Assembly (NCBI RefSeq): GCF_041537925.1
Contig: NZ_JBGOSH010000002.1
Coordinates: 682,001 to 746,000, forward strand
Direction: 5' to 3'
DNA from: Ruegeria_C sp041537925
Lineage (GTDB): Bacteria; Pseudomonadota; Alphaproteobacteria; Rhodobacterales; Rhodobacteraceae
DNA: 64,000 nt
The notes beneath the pieces were generated by a model. It was not told the origin of the DNA. It did no database searches and saw only the letters and a program-made list of their open reading frames with translations. Made by a program: the position numbers and the translations under genes. Shown here one piece after another: positions 1 through 8,062 of the stretch. Position 1 is the stretch's first letter. Every line of letters starts with the position of its first letter.

Positions 1-261
1 TCGCAGTTGCGGGATGTCTTTATCTTCCCACAGGCGCAGCTCGATGAATGGCGTGATTTCCGAGGTGTGGTGCATTTCGCACTGTTCGGTAAAAATCACT
101 CCCCAGCCGCCTTCGGCCTTGATGCCGCGCATTTCCGCAGCGGCGGACGGGTCGCGGTAACCACCGCCGTTGCAGTGCGGAACCTGATAAAAGCGGTTCT
201 TGGCCGTGAGTGGTCCAATTTTTACCGGTTCGAATAAGATATCGTAACGTGGGTCGCGCAA
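1..261 (-). CDS. Trimethylamine/histamine dehydrogenase-like flavoprotein, N-terminal part (runs off window)
   Basis: Only the first 87 codons lie in the window; the gene continues past the left edge. The translation has the start of a TMADH-type old-yellow-enzyme barrel: an ILFEPVKIGPLTAKNRFYQV stretch, then PHCNGGG and KAEGGWGVIFTEQCE, which match the FMN-binding N-terminus of trimethylamine, dimethylamine and histamine dehydrogenases. Family members oxidatively deaminate or demethylate amines using FMN and a 4Fe-4S cluster, but the cluster and C-terminal domains lie outside the window. The start is a TTG at 261-259, chosen because AAGGAGG sits five bases upstream and no ATG fits the homology. 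It lies 108 bp downstream of the LysR gene on the same strand. Family assignment is firm; the substrate is unknown. Confidence 0.8.
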   Translation of the reverse strand, partial: MRDPRYDILFEPVKIGPLTAKNRFYQVPHCNGGGYRDPSAAAEMRGIKAEGGWGVIFTEQCEMHHTSEITPFIELRLWEDKDIPQLR

Positions 262-369
262 TTCCGCCTCCTTCGCTCCAAATTTACCGAATAGGATACA
301 GCAAATTGCGTGGCCCTAAAGTTGGGCTTGCGAAACCAACGATTAGGTTTCCGCTAATGGAGGGCGCAA

Positions 370-1305
370 TTATTTGCTTTTGATTTCAATCCCCGGCAAG
401 GCGTTTTCCTTCACCAATTCAACGCAATAGTCGATGAACGACTTGACTGAAATCGTGTTGTCCGCATCCGTTGCCATAAGTAAACCAAGGCGCATAGGGC
501 GCTCGTCGCCAAGCAACGGGATCGTTCGGAGCGGTTTTCCATCCGGCGACAGATTGTTCAGGGGCTTAATGTTAGCAAGTCCAAATCCGTATCCGTTTGC
601 GACAAGGCTTCGCATGACGGCCATGTCTTTCGTTTTTTCGGCGATATATGGCTTTTTTCCTATCTTCTGAAAAAAAGACAAAAAGTACTCCGAACTGAAG
701 GGGAGATCGAGCAAAACCATTGGGTGATCAGCTAACATATCAACCGAAACAAAAGGCAGTTTGGCCAATCGATGGTCCTCGCAAACCAGTGCATAGGGTG
801 GCAATTCGGCCAATGAGACAAATCGGAGATCGGCAGGTATATCCAGGTTATAGGTCAGCGCTATATCAATTTCGGCCCTACGAATCTTGCTGAAGATGTC
901 CGCTTGGTTCAGCTCAAACTGACGAACACGAACTTCGGGAAATGAGTCTTCAAACTTGCGCCGGATGCTTGGCAATATCATCTGGGCGAATGTCGACAAG
1001 CAACCGACATTCAACGGTCCCCGTGCCACGCCTACAATATTGCCTGCCAGATCCATCAAGCCCTCGGCCTCGCGTAACACAACATGAGCCTGTTCCAACA
1101 TGGCTCGTCCGGCCTGGGTGAGAGAAAGCCCCTGTGCATGCTGGCGCACAAATAGTGGCAAACCAAATTCTTTTTCCAATTGCGAAATCGCCGCCGAAAT
1201 TGATGGCGACGACACGTTTACCTTTTCCGAAGCGACCGCGATGGAACCCGCCTCGCCCACCGCTACGAAATACTCCAATTGGCGCAGCGTGTATCTGATT
1301 GGCAA
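370..1305 (-). CDS. LysR-family transcriptional regulator
   Basis: This is a 311-residue protein of normal LTTR length. Residues 6-64 form the winged HTH (LRQLEYFVAVGEAGSIAVAS, then a recognition helix with SPSISAAISQLE and FVRQ), and residues from about 92 form the periplasmic-binding-like effector domain. It lies between an aldehyde dehydrogenase (26 bp upstream, same strand) and a TMADH-like gene, so it probably regulates this amine-catabolic operon or the dehydrogenase just downstream. The effector domain begins with GPLNVGCLSTFAQMILPSI, as usual for LTTRs. Its effector cannot be deduced. Confidence in the family is high. Confidence 0.92.
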   Translation of the reverse strand: MPIRYTLRQLEYFVAVGEAGSIAVASEKVNVSSPSISAAISQLEKEFGLPLFVRQHAQGLSLTQAGRAMLEQAHVVLREAEGLMDLAGNIVGVARGPLNVGCLSTFAQMILPSIRRKFEDSFPEVRVRQFELNQADIFSKIRRAEIDIALTYNLDIPADLRFVSLAELPPYALVCEDHRLAKLPFVSVDMLADHPMVLLDLPFSSEYFLSFFQKIGKKPYIAEKTKDMAVMRSLVANGYGFGLANIKPLNNLSPDGKPLRTIPLLGDERPMRLGLLMATDADNTISVKSFIDYCVELVKENALPGIEIKSK

Positions 1306-1331
1306 AGGCGAGTTCTCCCTTCAAAGAAGGA

Positions 1332-2828
1332 TCAAACCTTGTACTTGATCCAAGTTGTTTTCAGGGCAGTATATTTTTCAAGCGAGTGCAAGGACAAGTC
1401 TCGGCCAAATCCCGATTGTTTCATCCCGCCGAAGGGAGTTTGCGCCGACAACGCATCAACCGTGTTCACGGAAACCGTTCCCACCATCAGCTTATCCGAA
1501 ACGCGGCAAGCCCGGCTTAAATTGTCCGTCCAAACCGACGCCGCCAGCCCGTAGATCGAGTCATTGGCCATGGCCACCGCATCGTCCTCGGTGTCAAACG
1601 GGATGACCGAAAGAACAGGTCCGAAAATTTCGTCCCGTGCCAACGGGTCGTCATGCGAGACATCGTCAAAGATTGTCGGCTGCACGAAGCACCCTTTGCC
1701 ATCGATTGTAACCCGCTCGCCACCGGCAACCAGATTGGCGGACTTCTTGCCTTCATCCAAAAAACGCATGATGCCCTGGGTTTGCTTTTCGTCGACGATC
1801 GCCCCCATCTTCGAGGCCGGGTCCAGCGGATCGCCTGGTTGCATTTTGTTGGCACGCGCTATCAGCTTATCGACAAATGCGTCCTTGATCGAGCGTTCGA
1901 CATATAGGCGCGAATTGGCGGAACAGACCTCGCCCTGGTTGAAGAAGATACCGAAGGCCGCCATGTCCGCTGCCGCCTCAAGATCTTCACAGTCGGCAAA
2001 AACAAGGTTCGGGCTTTTACCCCCAGTTTCCGGCCAAACCTGTTTCAGGTTCGATTGACCGGAATACTGCATGAACATCTTGCCTATCCCGGTCGAGCCG
2101 GTGAAGGCCAGGCAATCAACATCAAAATGCAGACCCAATGCCTTGCCCGCCGTGACACCAAAGCCCGGCACTACGTTGAACACCCCATCGGGCACACCAG
2201 CCTCGGCGGCCAGTTCGGCCAGACGCAGCGCTGACAGAGGCGATTGCTCAGCCGGTTTCAGAACGACTGAATTGCCCGCAGCCAAAGCGGCAGCCCCTTT
2301 CCATGTCGCCATATCCAGCGGGAAATTCCACGGTGTTACCGCGCCAACAACCCCCAGAGGCACGCGGGACACCAGCGCCAGATCACCGGGACCGGTCGGC
2401 GCAACCTCGTCATAAATCTTGTCGATCGCTTCTGCGTACCATTGGAAGAAATGCGCCGAACCCGGCGCATCAACAGTTGCTGCATCCTTGACCAGTTTAC
2501 CCATGTCCAGGCTGTCCAACAGCGCCATTTCTTCCAGATTGGCACGGATCAGGTCAGCCAGTTTCAGCATTACTGCCTTGCGGGCGCCGGGTGCCATGCG
2601 CGACCAACGGCCATCTTCGAACGCGGCGCGGCCAGCCTTGACCGCGCGGTCAATATCGGCCGCGTCCCCTTCTGCCACATGTGCCAGAACCGCGCTGGTG
2701 GCGGGGTTAATGCACTCGAACGTTTTTTCAGAAACCGCATCTACGAACTTGCCGTCGATGAATGCCTGACCTTGTATTTTCAGGTTCTCAGCACGCGTTT
2801 TCCAGTCGGCGTGTGTGTAGTCCAGCAT
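1332..2828 (-). CDS. NAD(P)-dependent aldehyde dehydrogenase (PuuC/ALDH-superfamily)
   Basis: A 498-residue ALDH that oxidises an aldehyde to its carboxylate. All catalytic landmarks are present: the TPWNFP motif with Asn168, Lys191 in VVLKPAEQSP, the FTGSTGIGK cofactor loop (242-250), general base Glu267 in PETGGKSP, and nucleophile Cys302 in NQGEVCSA. The pattern resembles gamma-glutamyl-aminobutyraldehyde or betaine-type aldehyde dehydrogenases, but substrate cannot be read from sequence. It is 17 bp downstream of the DUF1028 gene and 26 bp upstream of the LysR gene, all on the minus strand, so it is probably co-transcribed. It would suit the aldehyde released by amine oxidation by the TMADH-like or monooxygenase-like neighbours. 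Confidence 0.93.
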   Translation of the reverse strand: MLDYTHADWKTRAENLKIQGQAFIDGKFVDAVSEKTFECINPATSAVLAHVAEGDAADIDRAVKAGRAAFEDGRWSRMAPGARKAVMLKLADLIRANLEEMALLDSLDMGKLVKDAATVDAPGSAHFFQWYAEAIDKIYDEVAPTGPGDLALVSRVPLGVVGAVTPWNFPLDMATWKGAAALAAGNSVVLKPAEQSPLSALRLAELAAEAGVPDGVFNVVPGFGVTAGKALGLHFDVDCLAFTGSTGIGKMFMQYSGQSNLKQVWPETGGKSPNLVFADCEDLEAAADMAAFGIFFNQGEVCSANSRLYVERSIKDAFVDKLIARANKMQPGDPLDPASKMGAIVDEKQTQGIMRFLDEGKKSANLVAGGERVTIDGKGCFVQPTIFDDVSHDDPLARDEIFGPVLSVIPFDTEDDAVAMANDSIYGLAASVWTDNLSRACRVSDKLMVGTVSVNTVDALSAQTPFGGMKQSGFGRDLSLHSLEKYTALKTTWIKYKV

Positions 2829-2845
2829 ATCAGAGTTTCCCTGTC

Positions 2846-3520
2846 TTAATCGTCGCCCGGAACGCCGTAGGACGGTGCTTCGCGTGGATCCAGCGCGCGC
2901 TGGACATAGGCGTCAAGTTGCGGTTTGTAGATGTCCCAAGCCGTCGCGATATTCTCGATCGGGCAATCCTCGGTCCAGTCGCAGCGCAGATCGGCCACGG
3001 GCCAGCTGACCTTGTCGACGATCTTCATCCCGGCAGAGTGAATTGGCCCGGCCTCGCCGCCTGCGGCAAGGCCCGCGCGCATTGCTGCAATCAACCGATC
3101 ACCAATATGCCCGGAAGACGACCGGAACTCATCGACGATGGCCTGTGGCACTCGATCGTTGGCTAATAGGTTACCGCCCGAAGCGACATTTTCGCCCTGC
3201 GCCTGGGTCCATATGCCCAGCGATTTCGGGCCCGAATGGATCGCCGTCGACCCATTTACGTCGACCGCAAGAACCTGCCTGTATTCAATGAAACTCCCAC
3301 GCTTCGTGACCTCGGCCACGGCACTTGCGGCAGACAGGCCCTGCTGCAGAAAATCCAGGGTGAGTGGGCCAAGGCTGGGATCAGTCACGTTCTGCGAGGC
3401 CACCGCCCCGACACCGGCCCGGGCGAACGAACAACGGGCCGCAACCGCGGGCGAGGAAGACGATATGGCCAGCCCAAACATTCCTGTGTCCGGGCAGCGC
3501 GCAACCAGCGAAAAAGTCAT
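2846..3520 (-). CDS. DUF1028 family protein (Ntn-hydrolase-like)
   Basis: A 224-residue protein starting MTFSLVARCPDTGMFG, the characteristic N-terminus of DUF1028, followed by GLAISSSSPAVAARC and GAVASQNVTDPSLG. Members are predicted to have an Ntn-hydrolase fold and often sit in amino-acid or purine-type catabolic clusters; no activity is firmly established. The start was set at 3520, not at the in-frame ATG seven codons earlier, because AGGAGG lies five bases upstream. It is 84 bp downstream of the RidA-like gene and 17 bp upstream of the aldehyde dehydrogenase, within the same minus-strand operon. Confidence 0.87.
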   Translation of the reverse strand: MTFSLVARCPDTGMFGLAISSSSPAVAARCSFARAGVGAVASQNVTDPSLGPLTLDFLQQGLSAASAVAEVTKRGSFIEYRQVLAVDVNGSTAIHSGPKSLGIWTQAQGENVASGGNLLANDRVPQAIVDEFRSSSGHIGDRLIAAMRAGLAAGGEAGPIHSAGMKIVDKVSWPVADLRCDWTEDCPIENIATAWDIYKPQLDAYVQRALDPREAPSYGVPGDD

Positions 3521-3604
3521 TGTGGCCTCCTGTGTAAACAAAAATTTGACCGGACCGCATTTGGCGAAGGGAGAAAGGCGCCTGCGAAGTCCGGTCGTCC
3601 CGAA

Positions 3605-4021
3605 TTAGTCTGGTATTACTGCGGTTCCGTCGATTTCGACCAGCCAGTCAGGGCGCGCAAGCGCCTGCACGACAAGCCCGGTCGAGCAGGGATACACACC
3701 TTTGATGTATTCACCCATGGTGCGATAGACCGCCTCGCGGTGACGCACATCAGTGATATAGACCACCACTTTGACCAGATGCTCCATCGAACCGCCGGCT
3801 TCTTCGATCAATTGCTTAATGTTCTGCATAACCTTGTGGGTCTGTTCGACCGGATCATGGCTTTCGATATTGACGGCATCGTCCAGGTTCTGCGGGCACT
3901 GGCCGCGCAGATAGACGGTTTTGCCTCCCTGAGTGACAACAGCCTGACACAGGTCGTTGTCCAGATTTTGCTCGGGGTAAGTGTCCGAGGTGTTAAATTT
4001 TCGAATACGGGTATGCGCCAT
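3605..4021 (-). CDS. RidA/YjgF-family protein lacking the usual catalytic arginine
   Basis: A 138-residue member of the YjgF/YER057c/UK114 (RidA) superfamily, recognised by KTVYLRGQCPQNLDDA, a long helix, KVVVYITDVRHREAVY and the C-terminal VEIDGTAVIPD. Archetypal RidA deaminates reactive enamine/imine intermediates using an Arg in a P-x-R-S-x-V motif. Here the corresponding segment is PCSTGLVVQAL, with Ser in place of that Arg, so classical 2-aminoacrylate deaminase activity is doubtful. It lies 23 bp after the flavin monooxygenase-like gene, suggesting a role on an imine or hydrolysable intermediate of that pathway. Family call strong; function inferred. Confidence 0.88.
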   Translation of the reverse strand: MAHTRIRKFNTSDTYPEQNLDNDLCQAVVTQGGKTVYLRGQCPQNLDDAVNIESHDPVEQTHKVMQNIKQLIEEAGGSMEHLVKVVVYITDVRHREAVYRTMGEYIKGVYPCSTGLVVQALARPDWLVEIDGTAVIPD

Positions 4022-4044
4022 TTTGATATCCTGCTTTGTTCGTT

Positions 4045-5322
4045 TTATTCTGCTGCGGATTTTATGATGGCTGCTTCGCCGTTATATTCCGCGTAAGCAC
4101 GCTGGATTGCGATCTGGTCGGCGATGTATTTCGCGTCGTGCCAGACACCCCACAGAAAGGTTGACCCACGGCGCGACTGCCAGGGCAGACCCAGAAAGTA
4201 GACATCCGGTTCGACTGAAACACCTCGTTGATGGATCGGCGCGCCCTTGTCGTCAAATGCGTCCGCCTTGATCCAGCTGAAGTCCTGACGGAACCCCGTG
4301 GCCCAGATGATCGTGTTGATGCCTTCTGCGGCAAGATCGACCGAGCCGAGCGGGTTTGCCAGGCTGTCGGGATCGGCATAGGCCTCGCGCGCTTCCGGCT
4401 CTTCTGGCAGGTCAAGACCTGTGCGTTCTACATAGGCATCCGCCAGATCCAGCATTTCCAGATAGTTGGCGTCGCCCGCGGCCACGTTGCGCTGCAGGTC
4501 GTCCGCAAAGTTTAGAACCCCTTTGTCAAAGCTCCGGGTCAGGCCAACCAGGGTAACACCTTCATTGCCCAGACGGCGGAAATCCATCGTGTGCCCGCCA
4601 TAAGCGCCGCTGACCGAGATGGTCACATGTTCGGTGCCCGGCTTCATAGCGGCCATATCCCACAAGCCAAGAACGCCCAACCACCAGACAAAATCACGGC
4701 CACGATACCGGCGCGGTGGGCGGTCATGCGGACCAACCGACAGGAACACCTTGCGACCCGCGCGGTTCAGCTCATCCGCGATCTGCGCGCCTGAAGACCC
4801 CGCGCCCACAACCATTACTGCGCCTTCGGCCAGCTGATCGGGGTTCTTGTAGTAGAACGAGTGGATCTGATCCACACCCGCAGTCTCGGGCACAATCGGC
4901 GGAATGACCGGATGCTGGAACGCGCCGGTGGCCGCAACAATGCGCTTAGCGTGAACCTCACCCGCCGAAGTTTCCACCTTGAAGCCGCCTTCGCCCGGCA
5001 GACGCTCAGCCTTCAGCGCTTCCACGCCTTCGCGGATCGGCGCCCTAACCGTCCTGGCATACTCAACCAGATATTCGGCAACACGTTTCTTCGACACAAA
5101 CGCATCCGGATCATCGCCCTTGAACAGCAGGCTGGGGAAACGATCGTGCCACGCCGGGCCGTTGGCAACCAGTGCGTCCCAGCGGCCAGTCCGCCATGCC
5201 TCGGCTGTCCGGCTCTTTTCCAAAATAATATGCGGGACGTTGTTGTTTCCCAGATGCTCACTCAGCGCGATGCCAGCCTGACCTCCGCCAACGACCAATG
5301 TGTCGATTTGTTCAATTGCCAT
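4045..5322 (-). CDS. Flavin-containing monooxygenase-like NAD(P)/FAD oxidoreductase
   Basis: A 425-residue FMO/CzcO-type flavoprotein. It has an N-terminal FAD Rossmann motif (VVGGGQAGIALSEHL, residues about 8-22), an ATG motif (VAATGAFQHPVIPP), a second Rossmann motif for NADPH (VVGAGSSGAQIADEL) and a C-terminal IWATGF motif. Such enzymes oxygenate N- or S-containing substrates or ketones. The start at 5322 (MAIEQIDTLVVGGG) is preferred over an upstream in-frame ATG that adds 34 residues without homology; AAGGAT lies upstream. It is the first gene of the minus-strand operon leading to the RidA, DUF1028 and aldehyde dehydrogenase genes, so it probably performs the initial attack on the substrate. 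Confidence 0.88.
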   Translation of the reverse strand: MAIEQIDTLVVGGGQAGIALSEHLGNNNVPHIILEKSRTAEAWRTGRWDALVANGPAWHDRFPSLLFKGDDPDAFVSKKRVAEYLVEYARTVRAPIREGVEALKAERLPGEGGFKVETSAGEVHAKRIVAATGAFQHPVIPPIVPETAGVDQIHSFYYKNPDQLAEGAVMVVGAGSSGAQIADELNRAGRKVFLSVGPHDRPPRRYRGRDFVWWLGVLGLWDMAAMKPGTEHVTISVSGAYGGHTMDFRRLGNEGVTLVGLTRSFDKGVLNFADDLQRNVAAGDANYLEMLDLADAYVERTGLDLPEEPEAREAYADPDSLANPLGSVDLAAEGINTIIWATGFRQDFSWIKADAFDDKGAPIHQRGVSVEPDVYFLGLPWQSRRGSTFLWGVWHDAKYIADQIAIQRAYAEYNGEAAIIKSAAE

Positions 5323-5525
5323 GTTGAGATCCTTTTTTGAGCACTTCGAGGGTCGCCACCCAAGATTAGGGGGCCTTGCCGCAATCTTAGAAATCAGAAT
5401 AGGTGTTGAGAAATATGATCTCATTAAGCATTGCTTGGGCTTTGGCTAAGGTCCGCAACTGCTGGGGCGTCGACGCACTAATTCTCAGAATGCCGAACCT
5501 TGGACGCACGGGCTCTGAAGGTGTG

Positions 5526-5586
5526 GACGCCTCCGCCGGGCTCGGTGTGCCATGTTGGGATTGCAAACAACCTGGATGGAGGCGTC
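5526..5586. repeat. Inverted repeat upstream of the IS110 relic
   Basis: GACGCCTCC at 5526-5534 is exactly inverted as GGAGGCGTC at 5578-5586, with about 43 bases between, immediately before the degenerate IS110 transposase start. It lies where IS110-type elements have their non-coding left end, the region that in some members encodes the bridge RNA. Whether this structure is a relic of that RNA is speculation. Confidence 0.4.
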
Positions 5587-5587
5587 T

Positions 5588-6499
5588 GTGGGAGAGATTA
5601 GCATTAGGGGCCTGGATTTGGCGAAGAGCGTTTTCCGGCTGCACTGAGCAGGTCAATCAGGTCACGCTGTCTTACGGAAGAAACTACGCAGAGGTCACTC
5701 CTTGAGTTTATGCCAGGTTACCGAGGTGCTTGGTGGCGATGGAAGCCGGTGCCAGTGCGCATTATTGGGGGCGCGAGATCGGTGGGTTGGGTCATGATGT
5801 CAGGCTGATCCCTCCGCCTACGTGAAACCATTCGCCAAACGTCAAATGAACGATATGGCCGATGCAGAAGCGATCTGTGAAGCTGCAAGCCGACCCAATA
5901 TGCGTTTTGTTGCGTTAAAAGCGAAGAGACCCGGGCGTCAGCGCTGGTTCTTCGGGCCCGGGAGCTGTTGGTTCGGCTGCGACCGCAATTGATGAATGCC
6001 CTGCGAGGTGATCTTGGAGAACTCGGACAGGTGGTCCCTCAAGGAGCCACCAACATTCGCAAGCTGGTTGCATTGGTGGACTCTCGCAATAACGCGATCC
6101 CGGATGAGGGGCGAAGATGCCTTGAAAGGCTGATAAGTATGCTGAGCCATCTGAACGGTCAGATCAAAGAGCTGGATGCCGAGATTGCGTGCCGCGCGCG
6201 GGCAAACGAAACAGCGCGTCGCTTGATGACCGTGCCTGGGATTGGCCCACTTATAGCAACTGCGCTGGTAGCTCTTGCGCCGCCGCCGAAAACACTCCGT
6301 CGTGGCCGGGATTTCGCGGCCTTGCTTGGATTGGTTCCCAGGCAACATTCTACCGGCGGCAAGCAGCGCCTCGAGGCGACGACAAAGATGGGAGAACGTT
6401 CGCTCAGGCGGTTGCTGATTATCGGCGCCAACAGCGAGAAGCGCCTGGGCTCTTATGGCAAAAGGAGAAGTCTACCGGGCTCCAGCTGCCCGCGCATAA
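5588..6499 (+). pseudogene. IS110-family transposase, frameshifted and internally deleted
   Basis: Reading across frames recovers a typical IS110 transposase: GLDLAKSVFRLH at the N-terminus, then AHYWGREIGGLGHDVRLIPP, YVKPFAKRQMND-ADAEAICEAASRP, RARELLVRLRPQLMNALRG, RRLMTVPGIGPLIATAL, RDFAALLGLVPRQHSTGGKQ, RRLLIIGA and the terminal WALMAKGEVYRAPAARA. There is a TGA soon after the N-terminus, a one-base deletion near 5820, another shift near 5930, and an apparent deletion of some tens of codons before the last block near 6440. The element is dead. It probably began at the GTG at 5588. Outer IS boundaries are not clear. Confidence 0.88.
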
Positions 6500-6664
6500 A
6501 GCGTACGCCTGTAGTTCCGCCATCGGACGTCCGCACTGGGTCATGCCGGTCATGTGCTCACTTGGTGTGTGCACCCGAAACACCGAATGCTTTTCACTGT
6601 AGAAAGCAACGGAGCGGCCGTGCTTCGCCGGATATCGCCCTAACGCCTCGTAGTAGCTAAAGGG
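6491..6664 (-). pseudogene. ISNCY/IS1202-like transposase fragment
   Basis: The minus strand encodes FSYYEALGRYPAKHGRSVAF, then YSEKHSVFRV, GMTQCGRPMAEL and ALCA. This resembles the core of ISNCY-type (DDE) transposases, which carry HGRPVAFYSDKHSVFRV followed by MTQFGRAL-EL. Both ends of the domain are missing, and the 3' side runs into the end of the IS110 relic, so one element has cut the other. No functional product is expected. Confidence 0.62.
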
Positions 6665-6668
6665 GTTC

Positions 6669-6686
6669 TGATGGAATGGACATCCC
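6669..6686 (+). repeat. 18-bp repeat, copy 1
   Basis: TGATGGAATGGACATCCC here recurs with one mismatch (A for T) at 63950-63967, close to the right end of the window. This copy borders the ISNCY-like fragment. The repeat may be a piece of a mobile element present at both sites; its identity is not recognised. Confidence 0.4.
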
Positions 6687-6701
6687 CTGAATAACCCAAA
6701 T

Positions 6702-7739
6702 TCAGGACGATGGCAGTCCGCTCGGGATGTTTTCTTTAAGGATGATCCTTGGCTCGATGGCCTTGAACGGAAGAACTTGTGAGCTTGTGGCAATCGAGCC
6801 AAGGAGATGAATCACCGCCTGTTCGCCGACAAGCCGTGCATTCTGATCGATGACGACATCAATTAGATCATTGGCTAACCAATGCCGCGAACTATCGGTC
6901 AGATCGTGCATGACGATGAACGGGCGGCGACTGCCATCCCTGTCTTGCACCGCCTCAACAATGCCCTTGCGGCCAGCACCGACACAATAGATCCCCACAA
7001 GGTCCTCGGTCGCGTTCAAAATTTCAGACGCCAAAGCGCGCGACCGCTTCCGGTTCTCGCCGGTTTCGACGATCGAAAGAACTGTAAGGTGTGGGGCCTG
7101 TTCTTCCAATAGTGCCCTGAATCCGTTTTCGCGTTCCTGATGGCCGTCAAAGGCGCGCGAGCCGACAAACAACGCAACCGACCCTCTGGTTGACGCGGTT
7201 GTCATGCTCATCAGTTGGGCGGCAGTCCGGCCTGCAATTCGGTTGTCCACACCTACATAGGCCGATCGCGTCGTGGACAGCACATCCGAGGCAATGGTCA
7301 CGACCCGCACCCCGGACTCGACCACACGTCGTATTGCATGGCGTACTTTGGGGTGGTCGATGGCGATAAGGCCGATGCCTTCGGTGCGCAGCGATACCGC
7401 TTCAAGGCCCCGGACAAGATCTTCTTGATCGATCCCGCCAAGTGGGATGATATTGCAGGTCGAAACCAGCGGAGATCGTGCCGCAAATTCCGTGATGCTG
7501 TTGGTAACATCGCGCATGAATGCATTCTGTCCAAAGGGAATTAGAAACTCCAGATGAGCCGGGCGTGAGGGCAAAAGAACCGTACCTTCCGATGGCAGGT
7601 ACCCAAGCTCTTTCGCGGCTTGCAGAACACGTTGCCGGTTGGCAGGGCTGACGCCCGGTCGTCCGTTCAGCGCACGATCAACAGTGGCAGCTGACACACC
7701 AGCTTTTCTGCCGATGTCGACGATTGTCGTTTTCCCCAT
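6702..7739 (-). CDS. LacI-family transcriptional regulator (MocD-cluster side)
   Basis: A 345-residue LacI/GalR regulator. Residues 3-50 form the HTH and hinge (TTIVDIGRKAGVSAATVDRA, then GRPGVSPANRQRV and ELGYLPSE), followed by a type I periplasmic-binding-protein-like effector domain with FLIPFGQNAFMRDVTNSI and YVGVDNRIAGRTAAQLM. Such proteins usually respond to sugars or sugar-like ligands. ATG at 7739 starts directly at the conserved MGKTTIVDI; an in-frame ATG at 7766 is possible. It is divergent from the desaturase/Rieske/ABC operon starting at 8063 and is its likely regulator. Palindromes in the gap (7807-7819 and 7827-7839) are candidate binding sites. Confidence 0.9.
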   Translation of the reverse strand: MGKTTIVDIGRKAGVSAATVDRALNGRPGVSPANRQRVLQAAKELGYLPSEGTVLLPSRPAHLEFLIPFGQNAFMRDVTNSITEFAARSPLVSTCNIIPLGGIDQEDLVRGLEAVSLRTEGIGLIAIDHPKVRHAIRRVVESGVRVVTIASDVLSTTRSAYVGVDNRIAGRTAAQLMSMTTASTRGSVALFVGSRAFDGHQERENGFRALLEEQAPHLTVLSIVETGENRKRSRALASEILNATEDLVGIYCVGAGRKGIVEAVQDRDGSRRPFIVMHDLTDSSRHWLANDLIDVVIDQNARLVGEQAVIHLLGSIATSSQVLPFKAIEPRIILKENIPSGLPSS

Positions 7740-8062
7740 GGCGCCTTCGCCGCCTCCTAGATTCACGCTGGCAAGGCAAACCTTGCCGTGTTCGTTTTGA
7801 CTGTCTGTTCAAAAAGAACCTCGGATTTCGTCAATCGAATTTCTTTTCGCGCCCTAAATCGTACCCTATTTCAGCATATTAGAGGCACGAAACCTGTATT
7901 TTGCGACCATTTGATGATGTGATCTGATGTAATGTTGGCTTGAGCCGTATCTTGCGAATTGAAACTGTTCCAGCAGAACTATCGTTTCTTGAGTGTTTTC
8001 GCCAAGTGACGACATGCGGTCTAGGGTTTTTCGGGCCGCCGCACCTAGGAGCACACGCTGAT
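7740..8062. promoter_or_regulatory. Divergent control region with two short palindromes
   Basis: This gap separates the LacI gene from the desaturase gene. It holds GTTC-AAAAA-GAAC at 7807-7819 and TTCG-TCAAT-CGAA at 7827-7839, both perfect inverted repeats about 13 bases long. LacI-family proteins bind pseudo-palindromes, so either could be an operator, but the odd centres are not the usual CG step. No confident -35/-10 pair was assigned. Confidence 0.35.

Noticed and set aside
3236..4096. Plus-strand open frame of 286 codons
   Set aside because: It covers the complement of the DUF1028 and RidA genes; no recognisable protein.
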